Below are positions 36,032-42,986 of a DNA stretch of 64,000 nt, one piece after another (the stretch's first letter is position 1; the number at the start of each line of letters is the position of its first letter). The translations under genes were made by a program, and so were the position numbers. The DNA is from an uncultured Atopobium sp. GTDB lineage: Bacteria; Actinomycetota; Coriobacteriia; Coriobacteriales; Atopobiaceae. The notes under the pieces were generated by a model that saw only the letters and a program-made list of their open reading frames with translations, was not told the origin of the DNA and did no database searches. The stretch covers positions 95,817 through 159,816 of the forward strand of contig CALKTD010000010.1 of NCBI GenBank assembly GCA_937997345.1. The letters run 5' to 3'.

Positions 36032-36107
36032 TGTCTGGTCAGACAATTTAACCTTCGCACGTCACCTGTGCGTATTGTCTCCCAGTTGCTTGTGCACTGG
36101 GTTTTTT
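36032..36107 (+). promoter_or_regulatory. Attenuator leader of infC-rpmI-rplT
   Basis: TGTCTG and CAGACA (36032-36045) form one hairpin. AGACAAT (36041-36047) can instead pair with ATTGTCT (36074-36080), enclosing a CGCAC/GTGCG hairpin (36057-36073). Directly after it is an intrinsic terminator, CCCAGT...ACTGGG plus six T (36081-36107). It stands about 40 bp before infC. The alternative pairings before a leader terminator are the layout of ribosomal-protein (L20/IF3) attenuation; the ligand is inferred from the operon. Confidence 0.7.
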
Positions 36108-36148
36108 ATTGGCGGACAAGTAATTGTCCAAGAGGGAAGGTGTACAAG

Positions 36149-36721
36149 ATAGCCAAGAACGATGGTCCTCGCATCAATGAGGAAATCACTGCTCGCACGT
36201 GCCGTCTTATTGACGCTGATGGTAGTCAGCTAGGTCTTTTTGGCGTCAATGATGCAATGAAGAGAGCTCGTGAGCACGGTCTTGATCTCGTAGAGATTGC
36301 TCCAAATGCCGAGCCTCCTGTATGCAAGATTCTTGATTACAGTAAGTTCAAGTATGAGCAGGCTCGCAAGGCCAAGGCAGCTCGCAAGAACCAGGTCAAG
36401 ATCGAAGTCAAAGAGATGAAGTTCCGCCCAAAGATTGATGTAGGCGATTACGAGACCAAGAAGGGTCACGTACTGCGCTTCCTCAAGAAGGGAGCACGCG
36501 TCAAGATCACCATCATGTTCCGTGGACGCGAGATGGCTCACCCAGAGCAGGGCCGTATTGTACTTGATCGCCTTGCTGAAGATTTGAAGCCTTTTGCCAC
36601 AATTGAGCAAAAACCGCTCATTGAAGGCCGTAACATGCACATGCTCGTTGCTCCAATCAAGGGAGCGTTTGACGAGAAGCCCGAGGGTGCTGAGGATGGC
36701 ACCACACAGGAGGAGAAGTAG
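36149..36721 (+). CDS. infC: Translation initiation factor IF-3, probable ATA start codon
   Basis: About 190 aa. Binds the 30S subunit and proofreads the start codon. Conserved strings are INEEITARTCRLIDADGSQLG, ALKRAREHGLDLVEIAPNAEPPVCKILDY-like sequence, and EMKFRPKIDVGDYETKKGHVLRFLKKGARVKITIMFRGREMAHPEQG. The family usually begins right before the RINEEI block. In frame there are only GTG (36140, overlapping the Shine-Dalgarno AGAGGGAAGG) and ATA (36149, exactly 8 nt after it). I choose ATA because infC uses rare AUN starts in other bacteria, where IF-3 autoregulates by rejecting them. It is coupled to rpmI (2 bp). Confidence 0.88.
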   Translation: MAKNDGPRINEEITARTCRLIDADGSQLGLFGVNDAMKRAREHGLDLVEIAPNAEPPVCKILDYSKFKYEQARKAKAARKNQVKIEVKEMKFRPKIDVGDYETKKGHVLRFLKKGARVKITIMFRGREMAHPEQGRIVLDRLAEDLKPFATIEQKPLIEGRNMHMLVAPIKGAFDEKPEGAEDGTTQEEK

Positions 36722-36722
36722 T

Positions 36723-36923
36723 ATGCCTAAGATGAAGACGCACAAGGGTTCGGCTAAGCGTTTCCGCCGCACCGGTACTGGCAAGATTATGCGTGCTAAG
36801 GCTTTTAAGAGCCACATTCTTACCAAGAAGTCCCAGAAGCGTATCCGTGGCTTCCGTAAAGAAGCTGTTCTTTCCGCTGGCGATGCAGCAGTAGTTTCTC
36901 AGCGTATGGGCGCTAAGAACTAA
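36723..36923 (+). CDS. rpmI: 50S ribosomal protein L35
   Basis: 66 aa, very basic. MPKMKTHKGSAKRFRRTGTGKI and LTKKSQKRIRGFRK are the L35 signatures. The start ATG is 2 bp after the infC stop, with AGGAGAAG of the infC end as its Shine-Dalgarno. It is the second gene of infC-rpmI-rplT. Confidence 0.97.
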   Translation: MPKMKTHKGSAKRFRRTGTGKIMRAKAFKSHILTKKSQKRIRGFRKEAVLSAGDAAVVSQRMGAKN

Positions 36924-36964
36924 GCGCGCCACCCACCAGATCAAATAACAAGGAGTGATTAGAT

Positions 36965-37324
36965 ATGGCAAGAGTTAAGCGCGCAGTTGCTGGTCGCAAG
37001 AAGCGTCAGACGCTCGTCGAGCGCACAAAGGGTTATTACGGAACTTCCTCTCGTACCTTCCGTGGTATGAAGGAGCAGGCACAGCATTCTGGTCAGTATG
37101 CTTACCGTGACCGTCGTAACAAGAAGCGTGATTTCCGCGCGCTGTGGATTCAGCGTATCAACGCTGCAGCACGCATCAATGACCTTTCTTACAGCAAGTT
37201 CATGCACGGCCTCAAGCTTGCTGGTGTTGAGCTTGACCGCAAGGTTCTCGCAGAGATTGCTTACTCTGACGAGCAGGGCTTCGCAGATCTTGCAGAGATC
37301 GCTAAGAAGGCTCTCGCTGAGTAA
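36965..37324 (+). CDS. rplT: 50S ribosomal protein L20
   Basis: 119 aa. MARVKRAVAGRKKRQTLVERTKGYYG, FRGMKEQAQHSGQYAYRDRRNKKRDFRALWI and INAAARINDLSYSKFM are L20 signatures. It has the usual length. The start ATG is preceded by AAGGAG. It is last in the operon; L20 is the usual repressor of this operon in Firmicutes and E. coli. The terminator is at 37410. Confidence 0.97.
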   Translation: MARVKRAVAGRKKRQTLVERTKGYYGTSSRTFRGMKEQAQHSGQYAYRDRRNKKRDFRALWIQRINAAARINDLSYSKFMHGLKLAGVELDRKVLAEIAYSDEQGFADLAEIAKKALAE

Positions 37325-37409
37325 CTTCAGCTAAACAGCTTCGGTCAAGCGGCTACGGCTGAGTGATCCCGCACGCACTAAGTGATTTCTTCGCAGCTAG
37401 ATAGCTACA

Positions 37410-37442
37410 CCCCGTACATCTTGGATGTGCGGGGTTTTCTTT
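37410..37442 (+). terminator. Intrinsic terminator of infC-rpmI-rplT
   Basis: CCCCGTACATC and GATGTGCGGGG form an 11-bp stem with one T-G pair and the loop TTG, then TTTTCTTTT. A TGGCGAGAAA word begins at 37443, directly after the T-run. Confidence 0.9.
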
Positions 37443-37544
37443 TGGCGAGAAACTCGGTTGGGGTCTTAACGTGCGGTGGGATTATCGGTATGCAGTCAGG
37501 TTCCGGTGTCCGGTTGAGTCACGACGTGGTCGAAGTTCCAGCGA

Positions 37545-37659
37545 GCCGGTTTTTCTCGTCATGTCTGAACTGCTTGCCGGAAAAGCGCACCATATCTGAG
37601 CTATTTGCCGGTTTTTCTCAACATGTCTGAGTAAATTTACTCAGACATGATGCGCTTTT
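37545..37659 (+). repeat. 31-bp-period tandem repeat ending in an inverted copy and a 28-bp palindrome
   Basis: Three units start with GCCGG at 37545, 37576 and 37607 (exact 31-bp period) and carry ATGTCTGA or ATATCTGA at 37561, 37592 and 37623. The last unit runs into an inverted copy, making a perfect 28-bp palindrome at 37622-37649 (left half CATGTCTGAGTAAA). The inverted copy continues so that AAAAGCGCACCATATCTGAG (37581-37600) is the reverse complement of 37640-37659 at 18 of 20 positions. It lies between convergent genes. Confidence 0.75.
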
Positions 37660-37696
37660 TAGGCTCAAAATTTAGGCCTGAAGCGCCTATCTTTCA

Positions 37697-37820
37697 CGCG
37701 CCTGATTTCTGCAAAGAATCTGTAATTTTTGCCTAAAAATGTAAAAGAAACTGTGGATTTGCCTGATTTTGTCAAAGAATCTGTATCTAAAATACAGATT
37801 CTTTGTACTTTTCAGGCGCG
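37697..37820 (+). repeat. 124-bp element with CGCGCCTGA inverted ends and internal copies
   Basis: The ends CGCGCCTGA (37697) and TCAGGCGCG (37812-37820) are perfect inverted repeats. The terminal 28 bp match at 23 of 28 positions when inverted. A direct internal copy lies at 37761-37785. Its CAAAGAATCTGTAT pairs perfectly (14 bp) with 37792-37805 around a CTAAA loop. It looks like a small MITE-like or structured element. No coding capacity is evident. Confidence 0.6.
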
Positions 37821-37866
37821 CGATGTTGGAAAGTCGTCCTTAGAGAGAAGAGCGTGTCATTTGCGC

Positions 37867-37912
37867 ACTTGGCGAGAAAAACGTGCAGCTTGGAGACCGA
37901 GAAACCCGTGCA
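37867..37912 (+). repeat. Dispersed repeat carrying two CGAGAAA words, copy 1
   Basis: ACTTGGCGAGAAAAACG is followed 25 nt later by a second word, CCGAGAAACCCG (37897). The same arrangement, with the same spacing and about 80 % identity, occurs at 55173-55214. Both copies are in convergent intergenic regions followed by GC-rich low-complexity DNA. Confidence 0.65.
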
Positions 37913-37983
37913 GTCGCAGTCGCAGCCGTGAATGGAACCGTGGGCGCACGGAAGGCTGGTTTGTGAGCAGCCGTTTCCCCAGC

Positions 37984-39204
37984 TTATTCGCTCTTGTGAT
38001 CTCTATGGATAAGCTCTTCAAAGTGCTCGTGCTCTTCTTCGTGGAGCTGCTTAATCTCTTCGTCGAAGTCAGGATCTTTAGGCGTAATGAGCTCGTCCTC
38101 GCCAGTCTTTGGATCTGTGTGGTGCAGCAAAACTGGTTCAAAGAGGTGTAGATATTTTGCAAAGAGCGCGGACATCGTAAGCAGCAGGATAAAAATTGCA
38201 ATGCGAGGCATTGTGTTGACCTGAGTCATAATGAGCGAGCCAACGCACAGAAGAGCAGTCCAGCCGTACATCAAAAGAACTGCTTGGCGCTGGTTGTAGC
38301 CGTGAGCCATTAAACGGTGATGGATGTGTCCGCGGTCGGCGGTAGCAAAACTGACGTGCGCGCGGGTGCGGCGAACAATCGCGGAGAAGGTATCGATGAT
38401 CGGAATACCTGCAACAACGAGAGGAACAATGATGGTTGTGAGTCCAGCCCAACGAGTAACGGATAAAAGCGAAATTGTTCCCAGTGCAAATCCCAAGGTC
38501 AGCGAGCCAGAATCGCCCATGAAAATAGTTGCGGGGTACGAGTTGTGAACTAAAAATCCAAGCGAGGTGCCTGCAATTGCTGCACTTAAAAGAGCTGCGT
38601 CAAAGCGACCTGCCCAAATGGAAAGCACAAACATAGTGGTAGAGGCAATGCAGGTAATACCAGAAGAAAGACCATCAAGTCCGTCAATAAGGTTAATAAT
38701 GTTGGCGTAGGCAACCAGGTAAATGACAGTTGCTGGATAGGCGAGCCATCCAAGATCCACAAAGCCGTACGCGGAAAACGGGTCAACAACGTTACCAATG
38801 ATCAGACCGCCCGCAGCCGCGATGCTTGCTGCAATTATCTGACCAGCGAGTTTCTGAATAGGCTTGAGAGAAAAAATGTCGTCAAGCAGGCCGGTCAAGA
38901 AAATAACCACAAATGCAGCGCCAACAATCCAGAAGTTGACGTTGAGATAATAGTGAGAAGAAAGATTGATCTCGGCATGTCCAAGGATTGCTTCAACACC
39001 ATAACGCACCAGCATGGCAACAGCTAACCCAAAGAAAATTGCAACGCCGCCCATGCGAGGAATAGGTTTTTTATTTACTCGACGAGCAGAGGGTTTATCG
39101 ACAACTCCAAGCTTCCAAGCCAGTTGACGAACGGCAGGGGTAATCAGAGCTGAACCAAGACCAGCCGAGAGGAAAACACAAAACATGGTTACCCAGAGGT
39201 TCAA
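37984..39204 (-). CDS. WecA/TagO-type polyprenyl-phosphate sugar-1-phosphate transferase
   Basis: 406 aa integral membrane protein with about 11 helices, in the MraY/WecA family. It transfers a GlcNAc-type sugar phosphate from UDP-sugar to undecaprenyl phosphate, the first step of teichoic-acid-like or other surface glycan synthesis. Signatures: RRVNKKPIPRMGGVAIF, TGLLDDIFSLKP (metal-binding DD), ANIINLIDGLDGLSSG, ATIFMGDSGSLTLGF, and ATADRGHIHHRLMAHG (HIHHRL, typical of WecA/TagO rather than MraY). The C-terminal 60 residues are a Glu/His-rich cytoplasmic tail (EEIKQLHEEEHEHFEEL). The start is TTG with GGAGGG upstream. Confidence 0.9.
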   Translation of the reverse strand: MNLWVTMFCVFLSAGLGSALITPAVRQLAWKLGVVDKPSARRVNKKPIPRMGGVAIFFGLAVAMLVRYGVEAILGHAEINLSSHYYLNVNFWIVGAAFVVIFLTGLLDDIFSLKPIQKLAGQIIAASIAAAGGLIIGNVVDPFSAYGFVDLGWLAYPATVIYLVAYANIINLIDGLDGLSSGITCIASTTMFVLSIWAGRFDAALLSAAIAGTSLGFLVHNSYPATIFMGDSGSLTLGFALGTISLLSVTRWAGLTTIIVPLVVAGIPIIDTFSAIVRRTRAHVSFATADRGHIHHRLMAHGYNQRQAVLLMYGWTALLCVGSLIMTQVNTMPRIAIFILLLTMSALFAKYLHLFEPVLLHHTDPKTGEDELITPKDPDFDEEIKQLHEEEHEHFEELIHRDHKSE

Positions 39205-39328
39205 GCCGCATACCCTCCAATAAAAAACAGTATTTAACTGCTAAAATCCATACCATTTAATTGTGCTGCTCATTAAAAAACAAGTCAAGACTTTAATCTT
39301 TTTTATAATCTCTTTATAGTAAGAATTG

Positions 39329-39486
39329 TCCTTTTCCCGCAGTCTAAACTGGGTGAACCGACAAGTTTTTTCAGGGAGCCTAATCTCGTGTTCAGTACAG
39401 GCATCCTTCGTTGTTAAGGAAGCTGGAACGCCCGAGCGCGGCGCCCACCTTATGAAGGTGGGTTCATAGATGACTGCGGGGAAGGA
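39329..39486 (+). ncRNA. ssrS: Probable 6S RNA
   Basis: A long-range closing stem joins TCCTTTTCCCGCAGTC (39329-39344) to GACTGCGGGGAAGGA (39472-39486). Inside are an open central region, an irregular apical stem-loop (TCCTT/AAGGA around 39412), and on the 3' side a CCCACCTT-ATG-AAGGTGGG hairpin, as in the central bubble of 6S RNAs. It is about 158 nt, with TATTTTTCT after it and TATAAT/TATAGT boxes (39304-39320) before it. The shape and the 3' hairpin suggest 6S; I cannot run a covariance search, so another structured RNA is possible. Confidence 0.5.
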
Positions 39487-39504
39487 TATTTTTCTGCCTC
39501 GTCA

Positions 39505-39627
39505 GTCTTCGGAAGAGCTCTGATGGTCCGCGGAAGAGTCGCGATGGTCTAGGGGAGCGCCGACGGCCCACGTAAGTACCCCGGCGGCCCACGGAAGTAT
39601 CCCAACGGTTCGCGGAAACGCCACGCG
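39505..39627 (+). repeat. Degenerate 21-bp tandem repeat, about 5-6 units
   Basis: Units begin GTCTTCGGAAGAG (39505), GTCCGCGGAAGAG (39526), GTCTAGGGGAGCG, GCCCACGTAAGTA, GCCCACGGAAGTA and GTTCGCGGAAACG, with spacing 21 bp except one 19-bp unit. It is GC-rich relative to its surroundings and lies between the 6S-like RNA and tRNA-Ala. A minus-strand reading frame of 64 codons crosses it but has no homology I recognise. Confidence 0.65.
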
Positions 39628-39711
39628 CCTCCTCGCAAGCCTACAGCTACTCATTCCGCTCGCATAATCATTGACATACCTGCCCCTGATTGCCACAATA
39701 AGTACCGCAAC

Positions 39712-39787
39712 GGGGATATAGCTCAGTTGGGAGAGCGCTGCCTTCGCAAGGCAGAGGCCGAGGGTTCGAATCCCTTTATCTCCACCA
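39712..39787 (+). tRNA. tRNA-Ala (anticodon CGC)
   Basis: 76 nt with encoded CCA. The acceptor is GGGGATA/TATCTCC, with the G3 region typical of alanine. The anticodon stem CTGCC/GGCAG has the loop TTCGCAA, giving CGC (reads GCG). A TTGACA box at 39671-39676 and ACAATA at 39695-39700 (18-bp spacing) could be its promoter. Confidence 0.93.
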
Positions 39788-39868
39788 TGACTTTGACGCG
39801 CGCAGAGACCCTGCGCGTTTTTTATACCACCATCTGCCTGGGCAGATACGACGGGAGGCGAGAAACCC

Positions 39869-40906
39869 TTGGGTAGTGCACCATCACCTAATACCCTTAC
39901 GTTTTCTGCCTACGACGTCTGTGAACTCTGCCCAAGGCGTTGCCATGCTCAAAGAAATGCTGGTAAAGCGGGCCTTTGTGGAGCTTCAAGCACCATTCGT
40001 GTGGCTCGTTCAGCGCTGCACTTCTGGGAGGAGCCTCCCATTTCGGGCGAGGCCGGATCAGGCGCAATTTTCTTCACAGGTTGCCCGCTCAGATGCGTGT
40101 TCTGTCAGAACCATCAAATCTCGCAGGAGGGTTTTGGCAAGCCAGTCACAACCGAACGCCTTGCACAGATGATGCTTGAGCTGCAAGCTCAAGGCGCGCT
40201 CAACATTAACCTTGTAACTCCTTTGCACTTCTCGCCACACATAATTGAAGCGGTGACGCTGGCAAAAGAAGCGGGCCTGACGCTCCCAATTGTGTGCAAT
40301 ACCTCGGGATATGAGTTGCCAGAGGTCGTCCAGAAAGTCTCGAGCGTCATTGACATCTGGCTGACTGATGTCAAGTATGCAGACCCTGCGCTGGCAAAGG
40401 AGCTCTCGTACGCAGCGGATTATCCAGAGATGTCCATGACAGCACTTGAGGTTATGCATGACTCGGTGATGAGTCGTGGCGGGCGCAAGCTGGATGATGA
40501 CGGCCGCATGCTGCGGGGTATCATTGTGCGCCACCTGGTCATGCCTACGCACGCGGATGATTCCTGCGAGGTGCTCAACTGCGTCTGGAATCTTTGTCAT
40601 AATGATGTAGACGTCTCAATTATGAACCAGTACACGCCCAACGAGCGCATGCGTGCAGCTGGCGGTCCGCTTTCTGGAACGCTTTCTGACGAGGAGTACG
40701 AGTTAGTGCTCTGTCACGCGGATGACCTGGGCTTTGAAAACCTGTGGTGGCAGGAGGGCGGAACCGTCTCCGAAAGTTTTGTGCCAGCTTTTGACGCAAC
40801 GGGCGTTGAAGGCCCTGCGCTCAAGCTTCGCTCGGCTCGCAGCAACGCCGCCGACGTTTCAGCCCGCACCATCACCAGCATCCCCGATACGCAAACCGAG
40901 GAGTAA
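39869..40906 (+). CDS. Radical SAM protein, PflA-like
   Basis: 345 aa. The radical SAM cluster motif is CPLRCVFC (C72, C76, C79). Before it is a Cys-rich segment CELCPRRCHAQRNAGKAGLC (C18, C21, C25, C37), which may hold a second cluster or zinc. This layout is that of the proteins annotated as putative pyruvate-formate-lyase-activating enzymes of the YgiQ/AmmeMemoRadiSam type, with no adjacent glycyl radical enzyme. The substrate is unknown. The start TTG has GGGAGG ten bases upstream, overlapping a GGCGAGAAACCC word at 39857. Confidence 0.85.
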   Translation: MGSAPSPNTLTFSAYDVCELCPRRCHAQRNAGKAGLCGASSTIRVARSALHFWEEPPISGEAGSGAIFFTGCPLRCVFCQNHQISQEGFGKPVTTERLAQMMLELQAQGALNINLVTPLHFSPHIIEAVTLAKEAGLTLPIVCNTSGYELPEVVQKVSSVIDIWLTDVKYADPALAKELSYAADYPEMSMTALEVMHDSVMSRGGRKLDDDGRMLRGIIVRHLVMPTHADDSCEVLNCVWNLCHNDVDVSIMNQYTPNERMRAAGGPLSGTLSDEEYELVLCHADDLGFENLWWQEGGTVSESFVPAFDATGVEGPALKLRSARSNAADVSARTITSIPDTQTEE

Positions 40907-40908
40907 CC

Positions 40909-41361
40909 ATGTCTGTCGAGAAACCCGAAGAGCTCCAAACCACCCCAACGCCACAGGCGGCTGCACTCACGGACGCGGAGCGCGCTGAGCTTGAGGCTCT
41001 TCGTGCAGAGAAAGAGCGCAGGGAGCTCGAGGCTCTTCGTGCAGAGAAAGAGCGCGCCGAGCTTGAGGTGCTTCGTGCCGAGAAGACCCGTGCGGTCCAA
41101 GTAGAAGCGCAAGCGCAAGCAGAGGCAGCCGCTGCTGAAGACGCTCAGCTTGTTGCAGCTCAGCAGCGTGCTGCACGTCAGGCGGCACAGCAGGAGGCCG
41201 AGCAGATTCGTCGCATTCAGGAGCAGCGCGCAAAGGGTCGCGCTCTCATGGAGCCAGATGAAGACGACGAAGACATCAGAATGCCTCTGGGGCAAAAAAT
41301 TGTTATTGGAACTGTGGTAATTCTTGCAGTTATCTTTGTTGTAAGCCAATTTATTTTGTAG
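40909..41361 (+). CDS. Coiled-coil, C-terminally membrane-anchored protein with 12-residue repeats
   Basis: 150 aa, not a recognised family. Residues 25-60 are three tandem 12-residue units (RAELEALRAEKE, RRELEALRAEKE, RAELEVLRAEKT), encoded by a 36-bp DNA repeat at 40981-41088. The predicted coiled coil continues through an Ala/Gln-rich helix (to about 105). A short acidic stretch (EPDEDDED) and a single C-terminal membrane helix (IVIGTVVILAVIFVVSQFIL) follow. It looks like a tail-anchored scaffold or spacer facing the cytoplasm. It begins 2 bp after the radical SAM stop, so it is probably co-transcribed. Confidence 0.7.
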   Translation: MSVEKPEELQTTPTPQAAALTDAERAELEALRAEKERRELEALRAEKERAELEVLRAEKTRAVQVEAQAQAEAAAAEDAQLVAAQQRAARQAAQQEAEQIRRIQEQRAKGRALMEPDEDDEDIRMPLGQKIVIGTVVILAVIFVVSQFIL

Positions 41362-41421
41362 AACTGCTACTCTAGATATATCGTCTCACCGTCAGTTTTT
41401 GACCAATCGAAAAGAGCAAAT

Positions 41422-42918
41422 ATGTCACTCACTGATCGTACCAAACCCTCAGACGTTAGCCTTAATACAGACTTGTATGAGCTCACGATGGCTCAAGGTT
41501 ATTGGGAAGCTGGTTTTGTTGATGCAGAGGCGTGCTTTACCGCATTCTTTCGCGAGAACCCCTTTAATGGTGGATTTGCAATTTCTTGTGGTACTGGTCA
41601 AATTGCTGACTTAGTTGAGAACTTTATCTTTGAAGATGACGATATTGATTACCTGGCAAGCATTAACTCTCCTGGTGGCGGTCGCCTCTTTAAGCCAGCG
41701 TTCCTTGAGTTTTTGCGCAACCACAAACTCAATGTGACTATTGATGCAATCCCAGAGGGAGAGCTTGTTTTCCCACGTGAGCCTATGGTCCGCGTTGAGG
41801 GTTCCATTGTTGACTGTCAGCTCATTGAGACCGCCCTGCTTAACCTGGTCAACTTCCAGACTTTGGCGGCAACTAAGTGCGCTCGCGTTATCAAGGCTGC
41901 TCAGGGCAATCCCGTCTCTGACTTTGGACTGCGTCGTGCGCAAGGTCCAGATGGAGGCTTGGCAGTTGCTCGCGCTTCCTATATTGCAGGTGCTTCAAGC
42001 ACTTCAAATGTCCTTGCTGGCAAAATCTACGGCATTCCTGTTTTTGGTACCCACGCACATTCTTGGGTAATGTCGTTTGACACTGAGCTTGATGCTTTTA
42101 GAGCGTTTGCAAAGTCTAGCCCAACTAACTGCTCACTTCTGCTTGATACCTATGACGTTCATGAGGGCATTAAGAACGCCATTATTGTGGCAAAAGAGAT
42201 GGAAGAGCGTGGTGAGTGCTTAAGTGCTGTCCGCATTGACTCCGGAGACCTTGCACGCCTCTCTAAGGAAGCTCGTAAGGCTTTCGACGAAGCTGGCCTT
42301 CCTTACATCAAGATTTCTGTTTCAAATGATCTGGATGAGTACACCATCCAGTCACTATTTGCTCAGGGTGCACCTATTGATGCCTTTGGCGTTGGCACTA
42401 AGCTTGCAACCTGCGACCCCCAGCCTTCGCTTGGCGGCGTTTACAAGCTCACCGCTCGTCGTCAGTCTGCTGCTGAGCCTTGGACTCCTGTTATTAAGCT
42501 GTCTGAGATGGCCTACAAGCGTACCGTTCCAGGCATTCAGCACATTCGTCGTTTCTACGATGCAAACGGCTGTCCTGCTGGCGACATGATTTTTGACCCA
42601 GATTACCTGGTCACCAAGAGTCCAGAGTCTAAGGCAACTGTTGTCGACATCATTGACCCGTATTCAACTCACAGGCTTGAAGGAACTTCTCGCGAGCTGA
42701 TGGTAAGACTGGTAGAAGGTGGCAAGCGCGTAGGGGAGAGCGAGTCTATTGAGGTTGCTCGCGATCGCTGTCATGCAGCACTCATGCGCTTGGACGCGGC
42801 GTATACGCGCTTCTTGAACCCTCAGATTTATCCAGTGGGTCTTGAGCGTGGTCTGGCCAATTTGCGTCACGAACTTGCTGCTCAACATCAGGTAAAATCT
42901 TCCGAGGAAACTGAGTAG
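41422..42918 (+). CDS. pncB: Nicotinate phosphoribosyltransferase
   Basis: 498 aa. Makes nicotinate mononucleotide from nicotinate and PRPP (NAD salvage). DLYELTMAQGYWEAG (17-31), NLVNFQTLAATKCARVI, DFGLRRAQGPDGGLAVARASYIAGASSTSNVLAG and GTHAHSWVMSF are the family signatures, including the phosphorylated-His region. DSGDLARLSKEARKAFD is also conserved. The start ATG has AAGAG upstream. Confidence 0.94.
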   Translation: MSLTDRTKPSDVSLNTDLYELTMAQGYWEAGFVDAEACFTAFFRENPFNGGFAISCGTGQIADLVENFIFEDDDIDYLASINSPGGGRLFKPAFLEFLRNHKLNVTIDAIPEGELVFPREPMVRVEGSIVDCQLIETALLNLVNFQTLAATKCARVIKAAQGNPVSDFGLRRAQGPDGGLAVARASYIAGASSTSNVLAGKIYGIPVFGTHAHSWVMSFDTELDAFRAFAKSSPTNCSLLLDTYDVHEGIKNAIIVAKEMEERGECLSAVRIDSGDLARLSKEARKAFDEAGLPYIKISVSNDLDEYTIQSLFAQGAPIDAFGVGTKLATCDPQPSLGGVYKLTARRQSAAEPWTPVIKLSEMAYKRTVPGIQHIRRFYDANGCPAGDMIFDPDYLVTKSPESKATVVDIIDPYSTHRLEGTSRELMVRLVEGGKRVGESESIEVARDRCHAALMRLDAAYTRFLNPQIYPVGLERGLANLRHELAAQHQVKSSEETE

Positions 42919-42986
42919 TCCTCTAGAAGCTACACAACTGACTACGTAATTACGCTGCACACGTGCACTGAATTTAAAGGAGAACC

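Noticed and set aside
35892..36148. Extra N-terminal residues of infC from ATG 36068
   Set aside because: That reading begins upstream of the attenuator terminator (36081-36107) and has no Shine-Dalgarno; IF-3 proteins do not have such a tail.
37545..37659. 31-bp periodic repeats as a CRISPR array
   Set aside because: The period equals the whole unit with no unique spacers, there are only three degenerate units, and no cas genes are present.
39502..39696. 64-codon minus-strand gene with heptad-like repeats
   Set aside because: The repeat is DNA-level with one 19-bp unit, there is no good ribosome-binding site and no recognisable homology; it probably reads through a minisatellite.
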